From NCBI GenBank assembly GCA_021792235.1, contig JAJYVC010000002.1:1-62545 (forward strand): DNA of 62,545 nucleotides. The letters run 5' to 3'. The notes under the pieces are model-generated. The model saw only the letters and a list, made by a program, of their open reading frames with translations. It did no database searches and was not told the DNA's origin. This document shows, one piece after another, positions 15,503 to 23,978 of the stretch. This DNA is from Microcaldota archaeon (GTDB lineage: Archaea > Micrarchaeota > Micrarchaeia > Micrarchaeales > CABMGC01). Numbering within the stretch: position 1 is the stretch's first letter; the number at the start of each line of letters is the position of its first letter. The translations under genes were made by a program, and so were the position numbers.

Positions 15503-16981
15503 ATGGCCAGTGGTGCAGTACAGTCTGCCAAAAGTAGAGCTACGGGAAGAAAGGAGGACGCGGAAGGAAGCATAATGGGAGATATTAAAGCGGTTGCAGA
15601 AGAATACATGATAGAGAGCGGGCCATCTTATGGCAACAACTTCTTCTTCACTATAGGAGTTTATCTGTTGCTGCTTTTCGGTGTTCTTGTAGTGACAGGG
15701 ATAGTGATGGTGCTGTTCGGACCTTACTGGTGGGATCTTACTTCTATTGGTACGTTTATACGCAGCATACACATGTGGGCTGCAGAAGCGTTTGTCACAC
15801 TTATATTCATACACCTATTTGTCAATTTCAGCACTTCTGCATTCAGGAAAAGGAAGCTGATGTGGATAATAGGATCAGTAATGCTCATGCTAGTGCTTCT
15901 TGAGTTCGCATTTGGTGTAGGTATGGGTGGCAGCTTGCTGGCCCAGGCAAACCAGCAGGCCGGATCTGATCTCTGGAACGGGATGGGCCTAGGTTACTGG
16001 ATAAATCCAATGAATTCAGGCGCGGTTCTAGGCTGGCATATTGCCATCATACCGATAATCCTGATAGCGCTTATGTTCCTGCACTACAGCATTGTGCGCA
16101 AGAGAGGTCTAGTTACGCCATACAGGAAGGACATACCTTACAGTGTGACGCCGATAGACCATAAAATGATGTATAAGCGTATGATCTACCTTCTAATTAT
16201 AGTGCTAGCCTTCGCAGTGCTGTTCAGGGCCCCGTATATGCCGCCACTGACCATAAGCCAGGCAGCCAATCAGAATCCGGACGCTGTTGCAAGCGCATTC
16301 CTAAACGAATCTAACATGACATCCGCTACAGCCACCTACATCGACACGATAGATCCTTTCAGATTCAACACGCGGTACGTGTATGTCACCTATCCATATT
16401 CTGTATACTTGAATCTAACGCACTCGAAAAACCTTGAGGCACAGTTCCTAGCGGAAAGCACATCACAGCAAAACGACACGCTGGCACAGGCATATGCTTA
16501 TTTCGAGGCCAATGGAAGCATCAGGAGCGGGACCAATTCCACCAATCCGATGATAGGGTTAGCTTCAACGCTTACATACATGGCGCAAACTGGAGCATAC
16601 CAGCCAATCCTTCAAAGCGAAGTTGCTGGAGGCATGAACTATACCTATGTTATAAGGTTCCTGTACGACACAGGTGCACTGTGGAATGCCGCAAGCCAGT
16701 ACAACATAAGCGTGCCGCAGTGGGGCATGCTTACAGTAGGCGGCAACCCCCCATTGCGTCTGGAGTACTGGCTTATACCTTATAATTTCATGCAGATAGC
16801 GATGGCTGGAGTGCCTTGGTGGAATGACCTTGAAAACGGCACAGTAGTATTCTTGGCATTCCTGATATTCCTATTCTTGCCATACATACCAGGACTTAGG
16901 GCAATACCTGATAAATTAAAACTTTATAAATTGTTCTGGAACAGGTTTACCGTGCCTGAGATGCGGAAGGAGAAAAAGTAG
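15503..16981 (+). CDS. Cytochrome b/b6-type membrane protein
   Basis: Two pairs of heme-ligand histidines face each other: H90/H104 (13 residues between) in HMWAAEAFVTLIFIH, and H179/H194 (14 between) in HIAIIPIILIALMFLH. About six hydrophobic helices are visible (near 50-72, 88-112, 118-140, 178-198, 226-243, 447-463). Between the last two is a ~200-residue soluble insertion with several N-x-S/T sequons, probably extracytoplasmic. It ends with PPLRLEYWLIPYNF, reminiscent of the PEWY quinol-site motif. No Rieske gene is adjacent. It likely carries electrons from quinol. ATG 15575 (MGDIKAVAEEYM) is an alternative start. Confidence 0.85.
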   Translation: MASGAVQSAKSRATGRKEDAEGSIMGDIKAVAEEYMIESGPSYGNNFFFTIGVYLLLLFGVLVVTGIVMVLFGPYWWDLTSIGTFIRSIHMWAAEAFVTLIFIHLFVNFSTSAFRKRKLMWIIGSVMLMLVLLEFAFGVGMGGSLLAQANQQAGSDLWNGMGLGYWINPMNSGAVLGWHIAIIPIILIALMFLHYSIVRKRGLVTPYRKDIPYSVTPIDHKMMYKRMIYLLIIVLAFAVLFRAPYMPPLTISQAANQNPDAVASAFLNESNMTSATATYIDTIDPFRFNTRYVYVTYPYSVYLNLTHSKNLEAQFLAESTSQQNDTLAQAYAYFEANGSIRSGTNSTNPMIGLASTLTYMAQTGAYQPILQSEVAGGMNYTYVIRFLYDTGALWNAASQYNISVPQWGMLTVGGNPPLRLEYWLIPYNFMQIAMAGVPWWNDLENGTVVFLAFLIFLFLPYIPGLRAIPDKLKLYKLFWNRFTVPEMRKEKK

Positions 16982-17051
16982 CCCCAGCCAGATTCGAACT
17001 GGCGTACACGGGTCCAAAGCCCGTGGTCCTTGGCCGCTAGACGATGGGGCT
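16979..17051 (-). tRNA. trnQ: tRNA-Gln (anticodon TTG)
   Basis: A full cloverleaf folds on the minus strand: acceptor AGCCCCA paired with TGGGGCT, D arm GTC...GAC, anticodon stem ACGGG/CCCGT with loop CTTTGGA, T arm GCCAG-TTCGAAT-CTGGC, and discriminator A. CCA is not encoded and no intron is seen. The 73-nt gene's 3' end shares three bases with the stop codon of the convergent cytochrome b gene. Confidence 0.97.
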
Positions 17052-17074
17052 ATGATTCTGTTTTGGAGTAATTC

Positions 17075-17084
17075 CTATAAATAA
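17075..17084 (-). promoter_or_regulatory. TATA box of tRNA-Gln
   Basis: On the minus strand the sequence reads TTATTTATAG and lies about 24-33 nt upstream of the tRNA 5' end, the usual archaeal spacing. No other gene on this strand starts nearby. Confidence 0.6.
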
Positions 17085-17142
17085 CGCATCCTAGGGGCTT
17101 ATTGCTTTAGTCTGGCGCTTGCGCACCCTAGCGCGTTTGAGA

Positions 17143-18747
17143 CTATTCCTTGAACTCACTACGCATCTTCATTTGCCTGCGCTTCTTGTTGTATGTTATT
17201 GCAAAGTTGTGTGTTGCATCCCTAATCCGCCTTACCAGAAGCATCGCCCTGCTGTTTATGTCAAATCTCCTTGGAGTTTCTTCATCTGGCAGATATATCT
17301 CTTCGAACTTCTTGGCAAGGCCGATCACTGGAATAGTAAGGCCAAGTGAATCGAGAGAGTCCTTTGCAGATTTAAGCTGCTCGGCGCCACCGTCTATTAG
17401 TATCAGGTCAGGCATTCTGGCCTTCTCCTCAAGCAGCCGCTTGTATCTGCGGTATACGACTTCGCGCATGCTTGCAAAGTCGTTTGCCCTCTTCACTGTT
17501 CTCACCTTAAATTTCCTATAGCCGCTCTTGTCAGGTTTTGCATCGACAAAACGCACCATGCCTGAGACTATGTGCTCGTTTCCTATGTTCGATATATCGA
17601 AAGACTCTATCACAATAGGCAGACTTGGCAGATTAAGGGCTTCCTGAAGGTCCGCAAGGGCGCTGTCGTGTTCCATGTTCACCTCTATGTTCTTGGTTGC
17701 AAGGTCCACAAGCGCACGTTTGTCGCCCTTGATCGGGACGATAAGGCTTACTGGAGCTCCCCTTGACTTTGCAAAGAATTCCTCCAAGGCAATCTTTTCA
17801 GCTTCGTCCACCCAGCATTGCTGGCTGAGTATTATTTCGCGCGGGATGGTATTTGACGAGTAGAATGCCCTTAGAAATTCACTTTCAAAGTTTTCCTGAT
17901 TCTCAATCTCAAAATCCTTCTTGCCGAGAAGAACTCCGCGCCTTACCCCCATCTGCACGACTATTACGCGCTCGCCTATTTTCTTGAATGCAATTATGTC
18001 CTGGTCAAAGTCCCGCTCATGATCGACTATCTGTTTTGTAGCCAGAAGATTTATGCTGCTTAGCTGGTTCCTAAATTCAAGCGCCCTTTCATATCTTCCT
18101 TCCTTTGATGCCTGCTCCATGCGCTCTGTGAGCATCTTTATTGTCTGTTCGACGCCTCCCTTAAGGAAAGTTCTTGCATCATCGACTTGTGCTTTATACT
18201 CCTCTTGCGTAACCTTTCCTATGCACGGTGCCGTGCAGATCCCTATATGGTAATTAAGGCACGCCCTTCTTGGAAGCGTCTTACATGTCCTTATCTTGAA
18301 TATGCTGACTATGAGCCTTTGGAGCTCCCTTCTCTTCATCGCATCTGTGTACGGGCCGAATGACTCGAGGGACGGACCCGTCTTTCTAGATGCAAGAATC
18401 CTTGGGAACTTATCTCTTGTAAAGGCGATGTATGCGAAGGTCTTTGAATCCTTTAGATTGATGTTGTACCTTGGGGAGTGCTGCTTTATCAGCTTATTTT
18501 CAAGAAGGAGGGCCTCGACCTCACTACGCACCACTATCCAGTCTATCCTCCTTATCTTTGATACGAGCATTCTTGTCTTTATCGCGAGCCTGTCCGGACT
18601 TGAGAAATAATTTCCAACCCTATTGCGCAGGTTTTTTGCCTTGCCGCAGTAGATAATCACATCTTTATCGTCCTTGAATAGATAGACTCCGGGATTGGTC
18701 GGCACTTGCTTAGCATTGAAATCCGCGGCTTTTTTTATCTCCATCAT
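17143..18747 (-). CDS. uvrC: UvrABC excinuclease subunit C
   Basis: The N-terminal GIY-YIG nuclease domain shows PGVYLFKDDKDVIIYCGKAK and NLRNRVGNYF (3' incision). Next come the cysteine cluster around YHIGICTAPC, a UVR domain near residues 200-235, and the RNase H-like 5' nuclease domain (VIESFDISNIGNEHIVSGMV; LILIDGGAEQL). At 534 aa it stops soon after RRIRDATHNFAITYNKKRR and seems to lack the C-terminal tandem helix-hairpin-helix of typical ~600-aa bacterial proteins. Its ATG overlaps the uvrA stop by 4 nt (ATGA), so translation is coupled. Confidence 0.96.
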   Translation of the reverse strand: MMEIKKAADFNAKQVPTNPGVYLFKDDKDVIIYCGKAKNLRNRVGNYFSSPDRLAIKTRMLVSKIRRIDWIVVRSEVEALLLENKLIKQHSPRYNINLKDSKTFAYIAFTRDKFPRILASRKTGPSLESFGPYTDAMKRRELQRLIVSIFKIRTCKTLPRRACLNYHIGICTAPCIGKVTQEEYKAQVDDARTFLKGGVEQTIKMLTERMEQASKEGRYERALEFRNQLSSINLLATKQIVDHERDFDQDIIAFKKIGERVIVVQMGVRRGVLLGKKDFEIENQENFESEFLRAFYSSNTIPREIILSQQCWVDEAEKIALEEFFAKSRGAPVSLIVPIKGDKRALVDLATKNIEVNMEHDSALADLQEALNLPSLPIVIESFDISNIGNEHIVSGMVRFVDAKPDKSGYRKFKVRTVKRANDFASMREVVYRRYKRLLEEKARMPDLILIDGGAEQLKSAKDSLDSLGLTIPVIGLAKKFEEIYLPDEETPRRFDINSRAMLLVRRIRDATHNFAITYNKKRRQMKMRSEFKE

Positions 18748-21605
18748 GCTTTTTGTGCCTCAAGAATTGATTTTAGAAATTGGCCGGTGTACGACCCTTT
18801 TACTTTGGCTATTTCCTCAGGTGCGCCGGTTGCAACTATCCTGCCGCCCTCGGTTCCGCCTTCAGGACCGAGATCTATTATGTAATCGCAGCTTTTTACA
18901 ACGTCAAGGTTATGCTCTATTACAAATACGCTGTTTCCCTTTGCAACCAGTTCGTTGAGAACCCCAATGAGTTTTTTTGTATCCTCAAAATGGAGGCCGG
19001 TGGTGGGCTCGTCGAGCAGGTAAACCACATGACCCTGCTTGTACTTGCTTAGTTCCCTTGAGATCTTGACCCTCTGGCTCTCGCCGCCTGATAGAGTTGT
19101 CGCGCTCTGCCCAAGCTTTACGTATCCGAGCCCCACTTCTACAAGAGTCCTAATCTTCCTTGCGATTGGAGGTATGTTCTGGAAGAATGTGTATGCCTCT
19201 TCAATCTCCATGTTGAGGACTTCTGATATGTTTTTGCCTTTGTAGAGTATTCTGAGGGTTTCCTTGTTGTACCTCTTGCCGTGGCATTCGCTGCACTCGA
19301 CATATACATCGGGCAAAAAGTTCATCTCTATCTTTAAGACCCCGTCCCCCTCGCAGGTCTCGCACCTGCCCCCTTTCACATTGAATGAGAACCTTCCCTC
19401 CTTGAATCCCTTAATCTGAGCATCCCTTGTCGATGCAAAGAGCTTTCTTATCTCATCGAATACTTTCGTATATGTGGCGGGATTGCTCCTTGGGGTCTTG
19501 CCTATTGGGTCCTGGCCTATGACTATCACATTTTCTACCATTTTTGGTACGGAGAAGTAGAAATGCTCCCCTATGTGGTCTACCTGCTCGCCGAACTTCC
19601 TTTTGAGAAGCGGCATTATCGTCTGGTTCATCAGAGTGCTTTTGCCAGAGCCTGACACCCCAGTTATGCCGCATAAGACCCCAAGTGGCAGCCTGGCATT
19701 TATCTCCTTGAGGTTGTTCTCCCTTGCACCCTTTATCTCCATGTACTCTACTGGCGTCCTTCTGCTTTTTGGGATTTCTATTTTTAGGTCGCCACATAGG
19801 TACCGGCCAGTGAGGCTATTTTTGTTTAACATTATCTCTTTTGGTGTTCCTTGCGCTGTTATGTGACCCCCGTGAACTCCTGCTCCTGGACCCATGTCGA
19901 GGATATAATCTGCGGCAAGTATGGTATCCAGATCGTGCTCGACAACCACCAGAGTATTTCCTATGTCCCGCAGTCCCTTCAATGTGCGTATGAGTTTTTC
20001 ATTGTCCCTTTGGTGGAGGCCAATGCTTGGTTCGTCAAGGATGTAAAGCACCCCCATTAGGTTACTTCCTATCTGTGTTGCGAGCCTGATCCTCTGCGCT
20101 TCGCCTCCGGATATAGTCTTTGCGCTCCTTGACAGGGAAAGATATCCGAGCCCGACATTCTTGAGGAAGCCCAGCCTCTCGTTTATCTCCTTGAGTACCT
20201 GCTTTGCGATGGCTAGCTCCTTTTCTGGCAGTTTTGATGATAGGCTGCCAAAGAATTCTACGGATTGATCTACGCTAAGATCCGTGGCGTCTATTATGCT
20301 CTTTCCCTCTATCTTGACTGCAAGCACGACCGGCTGGAGCTTCTTGCCCATGCACGTCTTGCATGGCTCCCCTTTCATGAACTTTTCTATCTCCTCCTTT
20401 CTCCATTCGCTCTTCGTCTCCCTATAAAGCCGCATTGTCTGTGGTATCACTCCCTCAAAACCGCTTCCGCTGTGGTTATGCCATCTGCCCTTGGGTTCCT
20501 GGGGCTCTCTATCGCCGTAAAGCAGTACGTCGAGCTGCTTCTTTGTAAACTTTTCTATTGGCATCCAGACGTCAAATCCATGCCTCTTTCCTGCTTCGGC
20601 TATCTGCTGCGCCCTCCATGCAAGGTCCATCTTTCCGTATATCTCAATTGCGCCCTCCATCACGTTCTTGGATCTGTCAGGTATCAGAAGGTCGGTTGAG
20701 ATCTCTGTTATTTCTCCAAGACCATGGCACGCCGGGCACGCTCCGAACGGGCTGTTGAAAGAGAACATCCTTGGCTCAAGGCTCTCGAATACTATCTCGG
20801 GATGGTTTGGGCATGCACCAAAGGTGCTGTATGAGGTCTCGTCAGTGAATCTGTCAAGCTCCTTCTTCTTATCATTTGGACGCCTGTTGCTTATCACTAT
20901 CATCTTTCCTTTTCCCACAAGCAGTGCCTGCTCTACGGCTTCTGAGATCCTCGACCTTTCCTCGTCGTCTATCTTTATCGTGTCTATTACCGCCTCTATC
21001 CAATGCTTTTCATACCTTGCAAGCTTCACCTCCTGCTTGACGGTGTCAGAAGAATAGATATTCTGGTCGATCCTTATCTTTGAGAAGCCCTGTTTTTTTA
21101 GGTCGTCTATTACTTGGTCGTGGGTCCCTTTCTGGCCCCTAAGTATCGGAGCAAGAAAGACCAGGGTCTGGCCCTTTGACGCGAGGATGAGGCTTGTGAT
21201 GTTCTCTGCGCTTTGAGGCCTTATGGAGCTGTTGCATTTTGGGCAATGGTGAGTGCCGATTCTTGCATAGAGAAGCCTCAGGTAATCGTAGATTTCGGTG
21301 ACCGTCCCAACAGTGGATCTGGGATTCTTGTTGGTTGTCTTCTGCTCTATGCTTATTGCAGGGGAAAGCCCGTCTATGCTGTCCACATCGGGCTTGCTCA
21401 TGAGCCCTATGAACTGCCTGGCGTATGCTGATAGGCTCTCCACATACCTTCTCTGTCCCTCAGCATATATTGTATCGAAAGCAAGAGTCGACTTACCCGA
21501 CCCCGAAAGGCCGGTTATTACTATGAGCTTGTTCCTTGGGAGCTCAACATCTATGTTTTTCAGGTTGTGCTCCCGGGCCCCCTTTACAAGGATATTTTCC
21601 CTCAT
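18744..21605 (-). CDS. uvrA: UvrABC excinuclease subunit A
   Basis: Two ABC ATPase halves with Walker A motifs TGLSGSGKSTLAFD and TGVSGSGKSTL, signatures TISGGEAQRIRLA and TLSGGESQRVKIS, and Walker B LDEPSIGLH and LDEPTTGLH. Zinc-binding cysteines occur at CPKCN, CKTCMG, and CETCEGDG with CSECHG. Length 953 aa is normal. It finds bulky DNA lesions and loads UvrB. It overlaps uvrB by 4 nt and uvrC by 4 nt. Nucleotide excision by UvrABC is bacterial in origin, so the operon was probably gained by transfer. Confidence 0.98.
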   Translation of the reverse strand: MRENILVKGAREHNLKNIDVELPRNKLIVITGLSGSGKSTLAFDTIYAEGQRRYVESLSAYARQFIGLMSKPDVDSIDGLSPAISIEQKTTNKNPRSTVGTVTEIYDYLRLLYARIGTHHCPKCNSSIRPQSAENITSLILASKGQTLVFLAPILRGQKGTHDQVIDDLKKQGFSKIRIDQNIYSSDTVKQEVKLARYEKHWIEAVIDTIKIDDEERSRISEAVEQALLVGKGKMIVISNRRPNDKKKELDRFTDETSYSTFGACPNHPEIVFESLEPRMFSFNSPFGACPACHGLGEITEISTDLLIPDRSKNVMEGAIEIYGKMDLAWRAQQIAEAGKRHGFDVWMPIEKFTKKQLDVLLYGDREPQEPKGRWHNHSGSGFEGVIPQTMRLYRETKSEWRKEEIEKFMKGEPCKTCMGKKLQPVVLAVKIEGKSIIDATDLSVDQSVEFFGSLSSKLPEKELAIAKQVLKEINERLGFLKNVGLGYLSLSRSAKTISGGEAQRIRLATQIGSNLMGVLYILDEPSIGLHQRDNEKLIRTLKGLRDIGNTLVVVEHDLDTILAADYILDMGPGAGVHGGHITAQGTPKEIMLNKNSLTGRYLCGDLKIEIPKSRRTPVEYMEIKGARENNLKEINARLPLGVLCGITGVSGSGKSTLMNQTIMPLLKRKFGEQVDHIGEHFYFSVPKMVENVIVIGQDPIGKTPRSNPATYTKVFDEIRKLFASTRDAQIKGFKEGRFSFNVKGGRCETCEGDGVLKIEMNFLPDVYVECSECHGKRYNKETLRILYKGKNISEVLNMEIEEAYTFFQNIPPIARKIRTLVEVGLGYVKLGQSATTLSGGESQRVKISRELSKYKQGHVVYLLDEPTTGLHFEDTKKLIGVLNELVAKGNSVFVIEHNLDVVKSCDYIIDLGPEGGTEGGRIVATGAPEEIAKVKGSYTGQFLKSILEAQKA

Positions 21606-23536
21606 TTTACCTGCCTCGACACCTGCCTTTTCATATCCTCTATTCTATCGCGCATCTCTATGGCTTTTTCAAACTCCAGGTTTTCCGCAAAGCTCTTCAT
21701 CTGCGCATCCATCTTTGCCAGTTCTTTTTGTATGTCTGATTTTCCAAGGTGCTTGATTCCTTTCATATTGCTCTTCTTCTCATCTATCTTCTTGACTATG
21801 GTCTTCGGAGTTATGTTGTACTTCTTGTTGTACTTGATCTGCTCAAGCCTTCTTTGCTGCGTTACGTGGATTGCCTCTTTCATCGAATCTGTCATCATGT
21901 CGGCAAAAAGCACCACCCTTCCATTGGCATTCCTTGCGGCCCTGCCTATGGTCTGTATCAGGCTCCTTGCATCACGCAGAAACCCTTCCTTGTCTGCATC
22001 GAGTATGAATATGGTACCTACCTCAGGTATGTCGAGCCCTTCCCGCAGGAGATTTATTCCGACGAGTATGTCGAACTCCTTCGCGCGCAACTGGCGTATT
22101 AATTCTATCCTCTCAAGGCTCTCTATTTCACTGTGAAGGTACCTGACCTTGAAGCCTTCCTTTGCAAGGTAATCTGTAAGGTCTTCGGCGGATCTTTTTG
22201 TGAGCGTTGTTATCAGCACCCTGTTGTTCATGGCTATTGTAGCTTTGGACTGCTCCATTAGATATTTCATCTGACCCTCCATCTTCCTCACCTCTACAAT
22301 GGGGTCGAGTAGGCCGGTCGGCCTGGTTATCAGGTCCACCTTCCTGCCGCTTTTGCCAAGCTCGTACTGCGCAGGAGTTGCGGATACGAAAAGGGTCATG
22401 CCCATCTTTGCCTCAAACTCCTCGAACTTTAACGGCCTGTTGTCAAAGGCACTTGGAAGCCTGAATCCGAAATCGACCAGATTCTTCTTGCGCATGAAAT
22501 CCCCGTTGTACATGGCTCTTGACTGCGGTATTGTCTGGTGGCTTTCATCGATTATCATAAGGAAATCCTTTGGGAAATAATCTATGAGCACATGAGGCGG
22601 CTGGCCTGGTGCCCTTCCGTCAAAATGCCTGCTGTAGTTCTCTATGCCGCTAGTGTATCCCATCTCTCTTATCATCTCCAGATCGTATTTTACCCTTTTC
22701 TCGAGCCTTTGCGCCTCAAGCGGATTTAGTTTTAGCAGCTGCTGAGCGAGCTCTTCCTTTATGGACTCGATTGCTGCCTGCTGCTTCTCTGGCGGAATTA
22801 CGAACTGCCTTGCAGGATAGATGACTATGTCGTCTATCTTCACCACCATGTCCCCTGTGACAGAGTCAATTTCCTTTATGCTTCCTATCCTGTCACCATC
22901 CAGCTCTATTCTGATTATGTTGTTTTCGTATGCAGGGATGACATCTATCGTATCGCCGCGCACCCTGAATCTGCCTGGTTCAAGATTCTGGTCGTTGCGC
23001 AGGTACTGTATTTCAACAAGTGAGCCAAGCAAACCCTTCCTTGAGATGTTCGCGTTCTTGCTAAGATGCACAGACATCTTCAGGAAGTCGTCAGGATTCC
23101 CAATGCCATATATGCAGCTGATGCTTGCAACGACTATTGTGTCTTTCCTGCTTACAAGACTTGATACCGCATGAAGCCTCATCTTCTCTATCTGCTCATT
23201 GACTGAAGAGTCCTTCTCTATGTACGTATCCGTGGTTGGAATATAGGATTCCGGCTGGTAGTAATCGTAGTAGGAGACAAAGTACTCTACGCGGTTGTCA
23301 GGGAAGAGCTCGCTCAGTTCAGTGTAGAGCTGGGCCGCAAGGGTCTTGTTGTGGGCTATTATCAGGGTAGGTTTTTGGAGCCGCTCTATAACGTTTGCCA
23401 TTACGAAGGTCTTGCCGCTTCCGGTTATGCCCAGAAGCGTCTCTTTTTGGAACTGTGAAAAACCAGATACAATCTCGTCTATGGATTGCTTCTGCCCCGG
23501 CGAGGTCTTGTAAGAGGATTTAAGGATGAATTTCAT
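21602..23536 (-). CDS. uvrB: UvrABC excinuclease subunit B
   Basis: Superfamily 2 helicase-like protein of normal length (644 aa): Walker A LLGITGSGKTFVMANVI, the beta-hairpin region YYDYYQPESYIPTTDTYIEK, MIIDESHQT, and motif VI region LIQTIGRAARNANG, with GINLLREGLDIPEV between. The C-terminal UVR domain EFEKAIEMRDRIEDMKRQ binds UvrC. It verifies the lesion and positions the nuclease. It is first in the operon, and base composition does not obviously differ from the neighbours. Confidence 0.98.
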   Translation of the reverse strand: MKFILKSSYKTSPGQKQSIDEIVSGFSQFQKETLLGITGSGKTFVMANVIERLQKPTLIIAHNKTLAAQLYTELSELFPDNRVEYFVSYYDYYQPESYIPTTDTYIEKDSSVNEQIEKMRLHAVSSLVSRKDTIVVASISCIYGIGNPDDFLKMSVHLSKNANISRKGLLGSLVEIQYLRNDQNLEPGRFRVRGDTIDVIPAYENNIIRIELDGDRIGSIKEIDSVTGDMVVKIDDIVIYPARQFVIPPEKQQAAIESIKEELAQQLLKLNPLEAQRLEKRVKYDLEMIREMGYTSGIENYSRHFDGRAPGQPPHVLIDYFPKDFLMIIDESHQTIPQSRAMYNGDFMRKKNLVDFGFRLPSAFDNRPLKFEEFEAKMGMTLFVSATPAQYELGKSGRKVDLITRPTGLLDPIVEVRKMEGQMKYLMEQSKATIAMNNRVLITTLTKRSAEDLTDYLAKEGFKVRYLHSEIESLERIELIRQLRAKEFDILVGINLLREGLDIPEVGTIFILDADKEGFLRDARSLIQTIGRAARNANGRVVLFADMMTDSMKEAIHVTQQRRLEQIKYNKKYNITPKTIVKKIDEKKSNMKGIKHLGKSDIQKELAKMDAQMKSFAENLEFEKAIEMRDRIEDMKRQVSRQVK

Positions 23537-23666
23537 TGGCTATCATCGGTTTTTCTCTATCTGGCTTTTGAGGTTTTATAACACAATACCATGTTCCCAT
23601 GGGCCCGACACTATCGATTGGGAGATATGTGGCTTGGATATTGAATGGGCTTATCACTACAAAAAC

Positions 23667-23682
23667 AATATATAAATATTTA
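23667..23682 (+). promoter_or_regulatory. Strong TATA box
   Basis: AATATATAAATATTTA lies 30-45 nt upstream of the ATG of the small basic protein. It is one of the most AT-rich promoter-like sites in the window and implies a short leader. Confidence 0.55.
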
Positions 23683-23711
23683 TGCACTGTTAAGTCATAA
23701 AACTGGTCTGC

Positions 23712-23978
23712 ATGGCGAGCAAAAAATCTTCTAAGACTAAATCATCTAAGAAACTGGACATGTTCAATAGGACACAGGAAATATATAAGCTTTTAGAGAA
23801 GGGGATCATAGAGAGCGAGGCACTCATGGGCACGGCGGCGGATAGGCCTGAAGATGATGCTCATGTTCTTGATCTTCTTGAAAGCACAGGCGCCCAGGTT
23901 CCTAATGCCGCACGCGTAGCGAAGAAGGCTTCAGGCAAAAATGACAAGCCATCTGCAAAGAGAGCAAGGAAGAGTTAA
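23712..23978 (+). CDS. Small lysine-rich protein, 88 aa
   Basis: No family recognised. The ends are strongly basic (MASKKSSKTKSSKKLDMFN; KKASGKNDKPSAKRARKS) and flank an acidic-to-neutral helical centre (RTQEIYKLLEKGIIESEALM and EDDAHVLDLLESTGAQVPNA). Basic tails with a folded core would suit nucleic-acid or ribosome binding. It stands alone behind a strong promoter and ends flush with the end of the convergent response-regulator gene, so it is likely highly expressed. Confidence 0.7.
   Translation: MASKKSSKTKSSKKLDMFNRTQEIYKLLEKGIIESEALMGTAADRPEDDAHVLDLLESTGAQVPNAARVAKKASGKNDKPSAKRARKS

Noticed and set aside
17143..23536. UvrABC region as bacterial contamination or misassembly
   Set aside because: It is flanked on both sides by archaeal features, with similar codon style and no break in the sequence.
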